The notes: generated by a model from the sequence alone, not told the origin. DNA of 64,000 nucleotides from Streptomyces antimycoticus (GCF_005405925.1 NZ_BJHV01000001.1:6386001-6450000); one strand, 5' to 3'. Shown: positions 52,796-61,811, counted from the stretch's first letter. Made by a program: numbers and translations.

Positions 52796-53893
52796 TCACC
52801 GCGGCAGCGTCGCCGGGGAGCCGCCCCCGCCCTCCCAGCCCGCGACCGCGAGCGCCCGGTAGACCGTGTACTCGGCCGCCGGATCCGCCCCGTACGACCA
52901 CGGGACCGCGCCCACATGGCCGTCCACGTGGCGCAGCTGCTCCAGGGCCTCCGCGTACCGCTCCGCCCGGACCAGGAAGAAGACCAGCAGATGGCGGACG
53001 TGCGGCAGCACCGGGTGGTCGGCGGGGGCCTGGCGGACGGCGAAGAGCGCGCCCTCGATCGCCTTCACGATCACCTCGCTCCGATAGAGCGTGCGCACGA
53101 GGTTGGCCTCCGGCAGGTGCTCGAAGACGCCGAAGAGGGGGAGGGCGGGGAGGAGGCTCTTCTCGGGGGCCGAGGCGGCGGCCGCGTGGGTGAAGACGTC
53201 GGCGCGGTCCTGGGATCCGTGCCACTTCTCGCACCAGTAGTGGAGGGCGGCGAGGTGGGCGCCCATATGGTGCGGGGCGAGCTTGGTGACCTTGGACCAC
53301 AGCTCCTCGAAGTCGGCCTGCCGGTAGGCCATACCGCGGGCGACGCCGAGCTCGATGATGTGCGGCACCGGGTCGTCCGGGGCCAGCCGGGCCGCCTCGT
53401 GGCAGACGTCCCGGGCCTCCTCCAGGATCATCCGGAAGTCGACCGAGGACGGGTCGAGCAGCGCCTGGCGGACCAGGAACTCCGCCTGCACCGCCGCCGC
53501 GCCCGGGTCCTCGGGGGCCGCCACCCGCCAGGTGCGAAGCCACATCCCGCCCTGGCCGGGGGCCTGGGCGAGCTCGAAGGCCGCCGCCCCGGCCAGCGTC
53601 TGCACCCGCTGCCAGCGCAGTTCCGAGGTGGCGTCGGTGAGTGCGAGCAGGCGGGCGGCCGGCTGCCAGTCCTGCCGGGCCTGGACCTCCTCCAGGGCGT
53701 CGATCAGCTGCCGGTCCGGGCCGGGCAGCCGTACGTCCAGCCACTCGCGCGGTACGAAGCCGTACTCCTGCGGATCCGAGGCGCGCATCGCCCCCTGCAT
53801 GGCCTCGCGGCCCCCGCGCCGCCGTCGCAGGGCCGGCATGACGATCAACCCGCCGATCATGACGATGGCGATGAGGAAGATCAGAAGCTCCAT
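52796..53893 (-). CDS. Membrane-anchored helical protein of unknown function
   Basis: A 365-residue protein. The N-terminal membrane anchor is LLIFLIAIVMIGGLIVMPAL (residues 3-22), followed by an Arg-rich stretch (RRRRGG) and a soluble alpha-helical region with TPR-like spacing, for example LAPHHMGAHLAALHYWCEKW and AERYAEALEQLRHVDGHVG. Homologues of this kind are common in streptomycetes but their role is unknown. The terminator-like hairpin at 52702-52728 follows it. Its start is 137 bp from the divergent cystathionine gene. Confidence 0.75.
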   Translation of the reverse strand: MELLIFLIAIVMIGGLIVMPALRRRRGGREAMQGAMRASDPQEYGFVPREWLDVRLPGPDRQLIDALEEVQARQDWQPAARLLALTDATSELRWQRVQTLAGAAAFELAQAPGQGGMWLRTWRVAAPEDPGAAAVQAEFLVRQALLDPSSVDFRMILEEARDVCHEAARLAPDDPVPHIIELGVARGMAYRQADFEELWSKVTKLAPHHMGAHLAALHYWCEKWHGSQDRADVFTHAAAASAPEKSLLPALPLFGVFEHLPEANLVRTLYRSEVIVKAIEGALFAVRQAPADHPVLPHVRHLLVFFLVRAERYAEALEQLRHVDGHVGAVPWSYGADPAAEYTVYRALAVAGWEGGGGSPATLPR

Positions 53894-54030
53894 GAGGTGT
53901 CCCCGTGTGAAGTTCCGTAACGGCTGGTGGCGCAGAACGGCTGGTGGCCCAGAACGGCTTGTGGTCCAGCCTATGCGCCTCGGCGGTCGTTGAATCCAGC
54001 ACGGGCGCGTCGGGCGTTACGCTCGGGCTC

Positions 54031-55194
54031 ATGAGCCACCAGCACCCCGAGGGGCACCCTCAGAGTTTCGAGACGCTCGCCATCCACGCGGGCCAGGAGG
54101 CCGACTCGCTCACCGGCGCCGTCGTCCCCCCGATCTACCAGGTCTCCACCTATAAGCAGGACGGGGTGGGCGGTCTGCGGGGCGGCTATGAGTACAGCCG
54201 TTCCGCCAACCCCACCCGCACCGCGCTGGAGGAGAACCTGGCGGCGCTGGAGGGTGGCCGCCGCGGCCTCGCCTTCGCGTCCGGTCTTGCCGCCGAGGAC
54301 TGCCTGCTGCGCACGCTTCTGGTGCCGGGCGACCATGTCGTCATCCCGGACGACGCGTACGGCGGCACGTTCCGCCTGTTCGCCAAGGTCGTGGAGCGCT
54401 GGGGGGTGGAGTGGTCGGTCGCCGACACCTCCGACCCGGCGGCCGTACGGGCCGCGCTCCGCCCCCGTACGAAGGTGATCTGGGTCGAGACCCCGAGCAA
54501 CCCGCTGCTCGGCATCACCGACATCGCCGCCGTCGCCGACATCGCCCGCACCGCGGGGGCCCGGCTGGTGGTGGACAACACCTTCGCCAGCCCCTACCTC
54601 CAGCAGCCGCTCGCGCTCGGCGCGGATGTCGTGGTGCACTCCACCACCAAGTACATGGGCGGGCACTCGGACGTCGTCGGCGGTGCGCTGGTCGTCTCCG
54701 ACACCGGCCTCGGGGACGAACTCGCCTTCCACCAGAACGCGATGGGCGCCATCGCCGGGCCCTTCGACGCCTGGCTGGTGATGCGCGGCATCAAGACCCT
54801 CGCCGTCCGCATGGACCGGCACAGCGCCAACGCCACGCGGATCGCGGAGATGCTCACCGCGCACCCCAAGGTGACCCGGGTCTACTACCCGGGGCTGCCG
54901 GAGCACGCGGGCCACGAGATCGCGGCCAAGCAGATGCGGGCCTTCGGTGGCATGGTGTCGTTCCAGGTCGCGGGCGGCGAGGAGGCGGCGGTCGAAGTGT
55001 GCGACCGGGCGCGGCTGTTCACGCTCGGGGAGTCCCTCGGCGGCGTCGAGTCGCTGATCGAGCACCCGGGGCGGATGACGCACGCCTCGGCGGCGGGCTC
55101 GGCGCTCGAGGTGCCGGCCGATCTCGTACGGCTGTCGGTGGGCATCGAGTCGGTCGACGATCTGCTCATGGACCTGAGCCAGGCGCTGGGCTGA
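54031..55194 (+). CDS. Cystathionine gamma-synthase or gamma-lyase (PLP-dependent)
   Basis: A 387-residue enzyme of Cys/Met metabolism. The PLP-binding Lys is in HSTTKYMGGHSD, with Tyr/Arg of the neighbouring subunit in YEYSRSANPTRTALE, stacking and phosphate residues in ASGLAAEDCLL and the Asp in VVDNTFASPYLQQP. The ending SVGIESVDDLLMDL is typical. The sequence cannot separate synthase from lyase; the family best fits MetB/CTH. ATG 54031 follows GCTCGGGCTC, with no strong ribosome binding site, so the start is the best of several. Confidence 0.86.
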   Translation: MSHQHPEGHPQSFETLAIHAGQEADSLTGAVVPPIYQVSTYKQDGVGGLRGGYEYSRSANPTRTALEENLAALEGGRRGLAFASGLAAEDCLLRTLLVPGDHVVIPDDAYGGTFRLFAKVVERWGVEWSVADTSDPAAVRAALRPRTKVIWVETPSNPLLGITDIAAVADIARTAGARLVVDNTFASPYLQQPLALGADVVVHSTTKYMGGHSDVVGGALVVSDTGLGDELAFHQNAMGAIAGPFDAWLVMRGIKTLAVRMDRHSANATRIAEMLTAHPKVTRVYYPGLPEHAGHEIAAKQMRAFGGMVSFQVAGGEEAAVEVCDRARLFTLGESLGGVESLIEHPGRMTHASAAGSALEVPADLVRLSVGIESVDDLLMDLSQALG

Positions 55195-55220
55195 CGGCTG
55201 GGGCGGGTGGCCGCCCTGCC

Positions 55221-55270
55221 GCCGGACGCCGGACGCCTGACGCCTGACGCCGGACGCCTGACGCCTGACC
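55221..55270. repeat. GACGCCTG-type tandem repeat
   Basis: Units of about 8 bp (GGACGCCT, GACGCCTG) repeat six to seven times just after the cystathionine gene. A short slippage-prone tract, no gene. Confidence 0.6.
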
Positions 55271-55334
55271 GCGTGAGCTGCGGATCTTTGAGGGCGGTCA
55301 CCGTCGTTCGGCGGTCACCGTGCTCCTCCGGCGG

Positions 55335-55589
55335 TCACCATCCTTCGAGGGGTGGGGTGGTGTCGGTGGGTGGCGGCGCGGTCCATGGTTCGACGATCGC
55401 CGCCCAGACGGCGAAGGCGACGACCGCGGCGAACAGCAGCAGCCAGCCGACGGTGCGTACGAACTGGTGGCGGCGGAGTATCCGCCGCCCCCGTTCGGTC
55501 GCCCGGCCCGCCAGATCCGGCGGCAGCACCGGATGCGGGCCCTCCAGCATCCGGCGGACCTCGGTCTCCTTGCGGTCCGGAAAGCTCAT
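55335..55589 (-). CDS. Small single-pass membrane protein coupled to a sigma factor
   Basis: An 84-residue protein. The first half is basic and soluble (VRRMLEGPHPVLPPDLAGRA and ERGRRILRRHQFVR). One membrane helix follows, VGWLLLFAAVVAFAVWAAIV, then a short Pro/Thr-rich end. Its ATG overlaps the stop of the sigma-factor gene (ATGA, 55586-55589). Position and build suggest an anti-sigma or sigma-anchoring role, although no ZAS zinc motif is present. Confidence 0.72.
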   Translation of the reverse strand: MSFPDRKETEVRRMLEGPHPVLPPDLAGRATERGRRILRRHQFVRTVGWLLLFAAVVAFAVWAAIVEPWTAPPPTDTTPPLEGW

Positions 55590-56191
55590 GGCGCCACCCC
55601 GGTTCCAGCTTCGGCCCCGATTCCGGCCTCGGCTCCGGTTCCGGCCTCGGCCCCGGTCCCAGCCCCGGCACCGGCCGCTCCGGTGGCCGTCCGGCGTCCT
55701 GCGGCCGGGGGCGTTCCGGTGGACGGAGGCGTGCCGTACGCGCTACGCCGCGGCGCCGCGCTGCGCATCGCCGTCACGGCGCGGGTGCAGATCGCCCGGA
55801 CCCGCTCGACCGGGAGGCCGAGCGCCGCTGCCGTCTGCTCCTCCGCGACGCCCTCGTACAGCCGCAGCACCAGCACCAGCCGCTCCTGCGGGGTGAGCCT
55901 GGCCAGGAGGCCGCCGCGCGGGTGGCGGTAGCGGTGGCCTCGGTGGGCGAAGAGGGCGGCCAGCGTCCGGCGGGTGTGGTCGTACGGATCCTCGCCGCGC
56001 AGCCGGTCCCAGCGGGCGTACGTGCGCGCGAGCGCGGCGGTCAGCAGGCGCTCGGCGGCTTCGGTGTCCCCCGTCGGCTCCCCCGTGAGCAGCGCGGCCG
56101 CATGCAGCAGGCGGCCACCCGCGCCCGCGACGAATACCTCGAACTCCCGGGCCCGGCGGCCCTCCCGTGCTGCCCGCCGCTCTCGCACCAC
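55586..56191 (-). CDS. ECF-like RNA polymerase sigma factor
   Basis: A 201-residue protein of the SigE-type group found in streptomycetes. Region 2 reads AAERLLTAALARTYARWDRL, region 4 has LTPQERLVLVLRLYEGVAEE and AALGLPVERVRAICTRAVTA, a helix-turn-helix for the -35 element. Typical region 2 aromatic promoter-melting residues are weak, so it may be a divergent member. The C-terminal 45 residues are low complexity, with GAEAGTGAEAGIG repeats written by an 18-bp DNA repeat near 55600-55680. Start GTG 56191 has GGAGG upstream. Overlaps the membrane protein gene. Confidence 0.75.
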   Translation of the reverse strand: MVRERRAAREGRRAREFEVFVAGAGGRLLHAAALLTGEPTGDTEAAERLLTAALARTYARWDRLRGEDPYDHTRRTLAALFAHRGHRYRHPRGGLLARLTPQERLVLVLRLYEGVAEEQTAAALGLPVERVRAICTRAVTAMRSAAPRRSAYGTPPSTGTPPAAGRRTATGAAGAGAGTGAEAGTGAEAGIGAEAGTGVAP

Positions 56192-56288
56192 GTCCTCCGC
56201 CTCCCGTTCCTTTAGGACACGGCAGGCACGGGCACCCGGTCAAGAGGTCTGCCAAGAGGTCTGCGAGGTCTGCGCGGTCGCGCCGGGG

Positions 56289-56789
56289 TCAGGTGGCGGG
56301 CGCCGCCTGGGGCACCGTGCTGTGTGCGGCGGAGAGGGCGCTGTTGAACCGGGTCAGCAGATCGCAGAAGAGATCGCGCTCCTCCGCTGTCCAGTCGTCG
56401 GTCACGCGGGCCATCAGGTCGCGCCGTGAGGAGCGCACTTCCTCCAGGCGGGCCTTGCCGCGGGGGGAGAGTTGCAGCACGACCGCGCGGCCGTCCTCGG
56501 GGTGCGAGGTGCGCTTGACCATGCCGGAGTCGACCAGCGGGGCGACCTGGCGGGTCACGGTGGACGAGTCGATGCCCATGCTCCCCGCGAGCGCCTTGAC
56601 CCCCATCGGGCCTTCCTGGTCGAGCCGGTTGAGCAGCAGATACGCGGCTCGGTCCATGGAGTTGCGGGCCTGGCCGACGCCGCCGAGCCGGGTCTGTTCC
56701 GCACGGCGGGCGAAGACGGCGACCTGATGCTGGAGCGTGTCCAGTACGCCGGTGTCGAGTTGAGTCGTCATGTCCGATTGGGTGGGCAT
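56289..56789 (-). CDS. MarR-family transcriptional regulator
   Basis: A 166-residue MarR. The winged helix has YLLLNRLDQEGPMGVKALAG, SMGIDSSTVTRQVAPLVDSG and the wing VKRTSHPEDGRAVVLQLSPR. The dimerisation helices flank it. A start at the ATG 56787-56789 or at 56771 is possible; I give the longer. It is divergent from the threonine dehydratase gene, with 250 bp between the starts. The ligand and target are not shown. Confidence 0.86.
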   Translation of the reverse strand: MPTQSDMTTQLDTGVLDTLQHQVAVFARRAEQTRLGGVGQARNSMDRAAYLLLNRLDQEGPMGVKALAGSMGIDSSTVTRQVAPLVDSGMVKRTSHPEDGRAVVLQLSPRGKARLEEVRSSRRDLMARVTDDWTAEERDLFCDLLTRFNSALSAAHSTVPQAAPAT

Positions 56790-57039
56790 GGCCTAGGGCT
56801 CACTTCATGCGGTGGTCTGTGGGATGTGGCACAGAGTACGCGGCCGGGGCCCTGCCCGTACGGGGGCTGCAGAAACCTGACGACCTCCGAGCCACAACCT
56901 GCCGTTCTGGGCCGTTCTCCGTCGCCGTGGCCCGCCGGTGGGCCTTGGCCCGATACCCGACCGGCACCGGCCCGGCGCCCGACCGGCACCGGCCCGGGCC
57001 GCGGGGGCCCGCCGGGGGTGAGCTGCCAGACTGGGGACC

Positions 57040-58481
57040 ATGGCTGCACGACACGGCGACGAGGACGGGCCCGGCTCCGGGTCCGGCCCGGCCTCGCACC
57101 CCACCTCCTCCGCTTCTGCTTCCGCCTCCATGGGTTCCGCGGGGTCCGGCCTCGCTTCCGACCCCGCTTCCCGCTCCGGGCGGTCCGCCTCCGCTTCTGG
57201 CTCCGAGGGGTCCGGGTCCGAGGGCTCCGCCCCGGGGGCTCCGCCTCCGCTTCCGCCTCCGGGGAACCCGAGACGATCAAGACGATCACGCTCGACGACA
57301 TCCGCGGGGCGCAGAAGACGCTGTCGGGGATCTCCCGGCTCACCGCGCTGGAGGGCAGCCGCTATCTGTCCGGTCTGGTCGGCTCGCCGGTCCACCTCAA
57401 ATGCGAGAACCTGCAGCGCACCGGGTCGTTCAAGTTGCGCGGCGGCTATGTGCGGATCTCCGGGCTCAGCCCTGAGGAGCGGGCGGCCGGGGTGGTCGCG
57501 GCGAGCGCCGGGAACCATGCGCAGGGCGTCGCCCTCGCGGCCTCGCTGCTGGGGGTGCGCTCGACGGTCTTCATGCCCGAGGGCGCGCCGCTGCCGAAGA
57601 TCGCGGCCACCCGGGACTACGGCGCCGAGGTGCGGCTGCGCGGCCAGATCGTGGACGAGACGATGCGGGCGGCGCAGGAGTACGCCGAGCGCACGGGCGC
57701 GGTCTTCATCCACCCCTTCGACCACCCGGACATCATCGCGGGGCAGGGCACGGTGGGGCTGGAGATCCTGGAGCAGTGCCCCGAGGTGCGCACCGTGGTG
57801 GTGGGCATCGGCGGGGGCGGGCTGGCGGCCGGGATCGCGGTGGCGGTAAAGGCCCTGCGGCCGGATGTGCGGGTGGTGGGGGTGCAGGCGGAGGGCGCCG
57901 CGGCGTATCCGCCCTCGCTGGCGGCCGGGCGGCCGGTCTCGATCGAGGCGCCCGTGACGATGGCGGACGGCATCAAGGTGGGGCGGCCGGGCGATGTGCC
58001 GTTCCAGATCATCGACGATCTCGTCGACGAGGTCCGTACGGTCACCGAGGACGAGCTGTCCAGTGCGCTGCTGCTCTGCCTGGAGCGGGCGAAGCTGGTG
58101 GTGGAGCCGGCGGGCGCGAGCCCGGTGGCCGCGCTGCTGTCGGCGCCGGAGTCGTTCGAGGGGCCGGTGGTCGCGGTGCTCTCGGGCGGCAACGTCGATC
58201 CGCTGCTGATGCAGCGCATCCTGCGGCACGGCATGGCCGCGGCGGGACGCTATCTGTCGCTGCGGCTGCGGCTCACGGACCGGCCGGGGGCGCTGGCCAC
58301 GCTGCTGGGGGTGCTGTCGACGCTGGACGCCAATGTGCTCGATGTCAGCCATGTACGCACCAATCCGCGGCTCGGGCTGAGCGAGGCCGAGGTGGAGCTG
58401 CACTTGGAGACGAAGGGGACCGACCACTGCGAGGAGGTCCGGGAGGCGCTGCGCGGGGCCGGCTACACGGTGATGGCCTGA
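57040..58481 (+). pseudogene. ilvA: Threonine dehydratase with Ser/Ala/Gly-rich extension, frame broken by one missing base
   Basis: Threonine ammonia-lyase makes 2-oxobutyrate for isoleucine. From GEPETIKTITLDDIRGAQKT onward the enzyme is complete: PLP Lys in GSFKLRGGYVRISG, SAGNHAQGVALA, the Gly-rich loop VVGIGGGGLAAG, and an ACT-type C-terminal domain with RPGALATLLGVLSTLDANVL. The likely start is ATG 57040, giving an unusual 80-residue leader rich in Ser, Ala and Gly (ASASASMGSAGSG). That leader and the body are out of frame by one base in CCCCGGGGG at 57230-57238. Without the leader no good start is seen before 57240. Divergent MarR gene upstream. Confidence 0.8.
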
Positions 58482-58537
58482 CGACGGGAGACGGCCCGCC
58501 CCCGCGGCCCCCGCGGTGGGGCTGATGCCCTGGCTCT

Positions 58538-58562
58538 GCCCGGGGCCACCGTCGCCCCGGGC
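58538..58562 (+). terminator. Terminator after threonine dehydratase
   Basis: Perfect 9-bp stem GCCCGGGGC/GCCCCGGGC with a 7-base loop, followed by TTAACCATCTT. It starts 57 bp after the stop of the threonine dehydratase gene and precedes the exporter operon. Confidence 0.75.
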
Positions 58563-58587
58563 TTAACCATCTTCGTCTCGCGTATGT

Positions 58588-58601
58588 CGCGATGTATCGC
58601 G
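58588..58601 (+). promoter_or_regulatory. Palindromic operator before the DrrAB-type exporter
   Basis: CGCGAT and ATCGCG flank GT, a perfect 6+2+6 palindrome, within a wider TCGCG-rich stretch 103-116 bp upstream of the exporter start. Many streptomycete exporter genes have such sites for PadR- or TetR-type repressors. The cognate regulator is not adjacent. Confidence 0.5.
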
Positions 58602-58703
58602 TTCCCGGTACCATTGCCGTCCAGTTGCTGCCGAGCGCTGCCCATATGGGCTGACTTATGCCTTGATTGAGTGTGGAACGGCCCCAACCCCGGGAGTGCC
58701 AAC

Positions 58704-59690
58704 ATGCCAGGCGCTATTCACGCCGAGGGTCTGGTGAAGACCTTCGGCGACGTAAGGGCTCTGGACGGCGTCGATCTCGACGTGCCGGAAGGAACCGTGC
58801 TCGGACTGCTCGGCCCCAATGGCGCCGGCAAGACCACCGCGGTGCGTGTGCTCACCACGCTGCTGCGCCCGGACAGCGGAACGGCGGTGGTCGCAGGGGT
58901 GGACGTGCTGAAGAACCCCGACGAGGTCCGCCGCTCCATCGGGCTGTCCGGCCAGTTCGCCGCCGTGGACGAGTATTTGACCGGCCGCGAGAACCTCCAG
59001 ATGGTCGGCCAGCTCTACCAGATGGGAGCGCGGGCGGCCAAGGCCCGCGCGAGTGAGCTGCTGGAGCGGTTCCGCCTCGCCGAGGCGGCCGACCGCACCG
59101 CCAAGACGTACTCCGGCGGGATGCGGCGGAGGCTGGACCTCGCCGCAGCCCTGGTGGTCAGCCCGCCCGTGATGTTCATGGACGAGCCGACCACCGGTCT
59201 GGACCCGCGCAACCGGCAGGCGCTGTGGGAGGTCATCCAGGAGCTGGTGGCCGGTGGCACGACGCTGCTGCTGACCACGCAGTATCTGGAGGAGGCGGAC
59301 CATCTGGCGCATGACATCTGCGTGATCGACCGCGGCCGGGTCATCGCCCGCGGCACCTCCGACCAGCTCAAGGCCCATACGGGCGGGGAGCGGGTGGAGG
59401 TCGTGGTGCACGAGCGCGAGCACATCGCGGTCGCCGAGCAGGTCCTGCGGGTCCTGGGCAAGGGCGAGACGACGGTGCAGCAGCACACCCGTCAGGTCAC
59501 CGTCCCGGTCGTCGGCGGCGCCAAGCTGCTCGCCGAGGTCATCCGCGAACTGGACACCCGCGGTGTGGAGATCGACGACATCGGACTGCGCCGCCCGACC
59601 CTGGACGACGTGTTCATCTCCCTCACCGGCCATGGAACCGAGGACGGACTCCAGGGCGGCGGCGAGGCCGAGAGCAAGGGAGTCGAGTGA
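58704..59690 (+). CDS. DrrA-type ABC exporter ATPase
   Basis: Daunorubicin-resistance-type ATPase, 328 residues. Walker A is LLGPNGAGKTT (about residues 34-44), signature YSGGMRRRLDLAAAL, Walker B FMDEPTTGLDP and the switch region LLLTTQYLEEADHLAH. The C-terminal extension with VEIDDIGLRRPTLDDVF is diagnostic for DrrA proteins. ATG 58704 follows GGGAG. Overlaps the permease gene by one base (TGATG). The pair would export hydrophobic drugs or lipids; substrate unknown. Confidence 0.9.
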   Translation: MPGAIHAEGLVKTFGDVRALDGVDLDVPEGTVLGLLGPNGAGKTTAVRVLTTLLRPDSGTAVVAGVDVLKNPDEVRRSIGLSGQFAAVDEYLTGRENLQMVGQLYQMGARAAKARASELLERFRLAEAADRTAKTYSGGMRRRLDLAAALVVSPPVMFMDEPTTGLDPRNRQALWEVIQELVAGGTTLLLTTQYLEEADHLAHDICVIDRGRVIARGTSDQLKAHTGGERVEVVVHEREHIAVAEQVLRVLGKGETTVQQHTRQVTVPVVGGAKLLAEVIRELDTRGVEIDDIGLRRPTLDDVFISLTGHGTEDGLQGGGEAESKGVE

Positions 59691-60553
59691 TGGCCGTCGT
59701 CGAGGAGACCGGTGCCACCGTCGCGGCGGCCCCCCGGCCGCGCGGCGGACCGCTGCGGTCCGTCCGGGACTCGCTGGTGGTCGCCAAGCGCAATCTCCTG
59801 CGGATGATGCGCATCCCGGAGATGGTGGTGTTCGGCCTGGTGCAGCCGATCATGTTCGTGGTGCTGTTCAGCTATGTCTTCGGTGGCGCGATCATGGTGC
59901 CGGGACAGGCCAGCGCGGATGCCACGGTGTATCGCGAGTTCCTGATGGCGGGGATCTTCGCGCAGACCGTGACGTTCGCCACGGCGGGCGCGGGGGCGGG
60001 GATCGCCGACGATATGCACAAGGGGCTGATCGACCGCTTCCGCTCACTGCCGATGGCGCGGGGCGCGGTGCTCACCGGCCGTACGCTCGCCGATCTCGTG
60101 CAGACGGCGCTGACGCTGGTGGTGCTGGCGATCGTCGCAGTCATCGTGGGCTGGCGGGTCCATGACGGCGTCCTGAAGGCGCTGTGCGCGTTCGCCCTGC
60201 TGCTTCTGCTCGGCTACGCCTTCTCGTGGATCGGCGCGCTGATCGGCCTGTCGGTACGGACGCCGGAGGCGGCCACCTCGGGCGGGCTGATCTGGCTCTT
60301 CCCGCTGACGTTCATCTCGAACGCCTTCGTGCCGTCCAGCAAGATGCCCGCCGTGCTGGGCCATATCGCCGACTGGAACCCCTTCAGCGCGACCGTGCAG
60401 GCGTCCCGGCAGCTGTTCGGCAATCCGGAGGGCGTGGTCTCGGATGCCTGGCCGATGCAGCATCCGGCGCTGGCGTCGATCCTCTGGTCGCTGCTGATCA
60501 TCGTGCTCTTCCGGACGCTGGCGGTGCGCAAATACCGCTCGGCGACCGCCTGA
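59690..60553 (+). CDS. DrrB-type ABC exporter permease
   Basis: ABC-2 type permease, 287 residues. Six membrane segments can be drawn, starting with IPEMVVFGLVQPIMFVVLFS. The family motif region has ADDMHKGLIDRFRSLPMARG, then LADLVQTALTLVVLAIVAVI, the LIWLFPLTFISNAFVP segment and WNPFSATVQASRQLFG. ATG 59690 shares a base with the previous stop; a GTG at 59687 is a weaker choice. It forms the channel for the DrrA-type ATPase. A strong terminator follows. Confidence 0.88.
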   Translation: MAVVEETGATVAAAPRPRGGPLRSVRDSLVVAKRNLLRMMRIPEMVVFGLVQPIMFVVLFSYVFGGAIMVPGQASADATVYREFLMAGIFAQTVTFATAGAGAGIADDMHKGLIDRFRSLPMARGAVLTGRTLADLVQTALTLVVLAIVAVIVGWRVHDGVLKALCAFALLLLLGYAFSWIGALIGLSVRTPEAATSGGLIWLFPLTFISNAFVPSSKMPAVLGHIADWNPFSATVQASRQLFGNPEGVVSDAWPMQHPALASILWSLLIIVLFRTLAVRKYRSATA

Positions 60554-60585
60554 GCGGCCCCGCTGAGGGGTGTGGCGATCGTGGA

Positions 60586-60613
60586 GGAGCCCCGGCCGTC
60601 CGGCCGGGGCTCC
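60586..60613. terminator. Perfect bidirectional terminator
   Basis: A 12-bp perfect stem, GGAGCCCCGGCC with its complement, around a GTCC loop. It lies between the exporter permease and the converging greA gene, 33 bp after one stop and 12 bp from the other. Confidence 0.88.
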
Positions 60614-60624
60614 ACACCGGGCGC

Positions 60625-61122
60625 TCAGCCCTGGTACGGCTTGGCCTCCAGGATCCGCACTGAGGCGGTGCGGCCGTTGGGCAGCTCGTATTCCGCGTCC
60701 TGGCCGACCTTCTTGCCGTTCACACCCGAGCCCAGCGGGGACTGCGGCGAGTAGGTCTCGATGTTCGCGCTCGCGTACTCACGGGAGGCGAGCAGGAAGG
60801 TCAGGGTGTCGTCCGGGTCGCCGTCGAACGCGATGGTGACGACCATGCCCGGGGCGACCACGCCGGTGTCCGCGGGTGCCTCGCCGACCTTCGCCTGCTG
60901 CAGGAGCTGCGTCAGCTGACGCACTCGGAGCTCCTGCTTGCCCTGCTCCTCCTTGGCGGCGTGGTAGCCCCCGTTCTCCCGGAGGTCACCTTCCTCCCGG
61001 GCAGCCTCGATCTTCTTCGCGATCTCGACACGTGCGGGACCCGACAGGTACTCCAGCTCGGCCTTGAGCTGGTCGTACGCCTCCTGGGTCAGCCAGGTGA
61101 CGTTCTCGCTGGTCTGGGTCAC
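60625..61122 (-). CDS. greA: Transcription elongation factor GreA
   Basis: Rescues backtracked RNA polymerase by stimulating transcript cleavage, 165 residues. The N-terminal coiled coil has LTQEAYDQLKAELEYLSG and the acidic tip region EEGDLRENGGYHAAKEEQ. The C-terminal FKBP-like domain has SPQSPLGSGVNGKKVGQDAE, the usual ending region. Start GTG 61122 has GGAG about 7 nt upstream. It terminates against the hairpin at 60586-60613. The DUF4307 and mca genes follow the streptomycete order beside greA. Confidence 0.92.
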   Translation of the reverse strand: MTQTSENVTWLTQEAYDQLKAELEYLSGPARVEIAKKIEAAREEGDLRENGGYHAAKEEQGKQELRVRQLTQLLQQAKVGEAPADTGVVAPGMVVTIAFDGDPDDTLTFLLASREYASANIETYSPQSPLGSGVNGKKVGQDAEYELPNGRTASVRILEAKPYQG

Positions 61123-61309
61123 AGGTGCTCCTCGTCGGTGCTGGGAATACAAATGAACGCCCTACTCAGAAGGGTGCGCCTTCAAAGCGGGGCGAAACCA
61201 CGAGCCTAACAATTCCGGCAAGAAACGGGGAGGAGGGAACTGGGCGCAATGCGCAGGAAAGCCGTCAGTGCTGGTCAGATCGGGGCAGCCGCCGACACGT
61301 GCGGTTCGA

Positions 61310-61714
61310 TTATCGTCCGGGCTCGCAGCCGATCAGCTCGGCGCTGGTCGCCCGGGCCGTGGTGCGCACGGTCACCACCTTGACCAAATCGCCCTCGCGC
61401 TGGTCGAAGGTGAAGTCCTTCCGGCCCACCTCGTCGTGGTACTCATCCAGGGTACGCACGGTGCAGACACCGGTGGCGTCCTTGTCCTTGGTGATCTCCA
61501 GCCGGACGTCGACGGCGTCGTCGGCGACCACCTTGAAACCGGTCAACCGCCCGCTGACGTCCTGACCGGCGATGTAGTCGTATCCGAACCACGCGATCAG
61601 GGCCAGCAGCCCGGCACCGAGCACCGCGCCGACGATCTTCAGCGTGCGGTCGGCACGCGCGTCCGCGGACCGGCCGTAACGCCCGTCGGGCAGACCCTCG
61701 CGCACGGCGGCCAT
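61310..61714 (-). CDS. DUF4307 membrane protein
   Basis: A 134-residue protein with one membrane segment (residues about 27-45, IVGAVLGAGLLALIAWFGYD) and an extracytoplasmic beta-rich domain with VVADDAVDVRLEITKDKDAT, CTVRTLDEYHDEVGRKDF and a final Cys in ELIGCEPGR. This is the DUF4307 pattern. ATG 61714 has AGGAGGA about 7 nt upstream; the longer frame to 61789 is less likely. It is consistently found between greA and mca in actinomycetes. Divergent from mca; function unknown. Confidence 0.87.
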   Translation of the reverse strand: MAAVREGLPDGRYGRSADARADRTLKIVGAVLGAGLLALIAWFGYDYIAGQDVSGRLTGFKVVADDAVDVRLEITKDKDATGVCTVRTLDEYHDEVGRKDFTFDQREGDLVKVVTVRTTARATSAELIGCEPGR

Positions 61715-61811
61715 GGGCGTTCCTCCTGCTGGGAGAGACATCGGAATTATTTGTCCCTGGTTTAGGTCACTATAGAAGCCGTCTCCCACGACGAATCACT
61801 GAGGATCGAAC

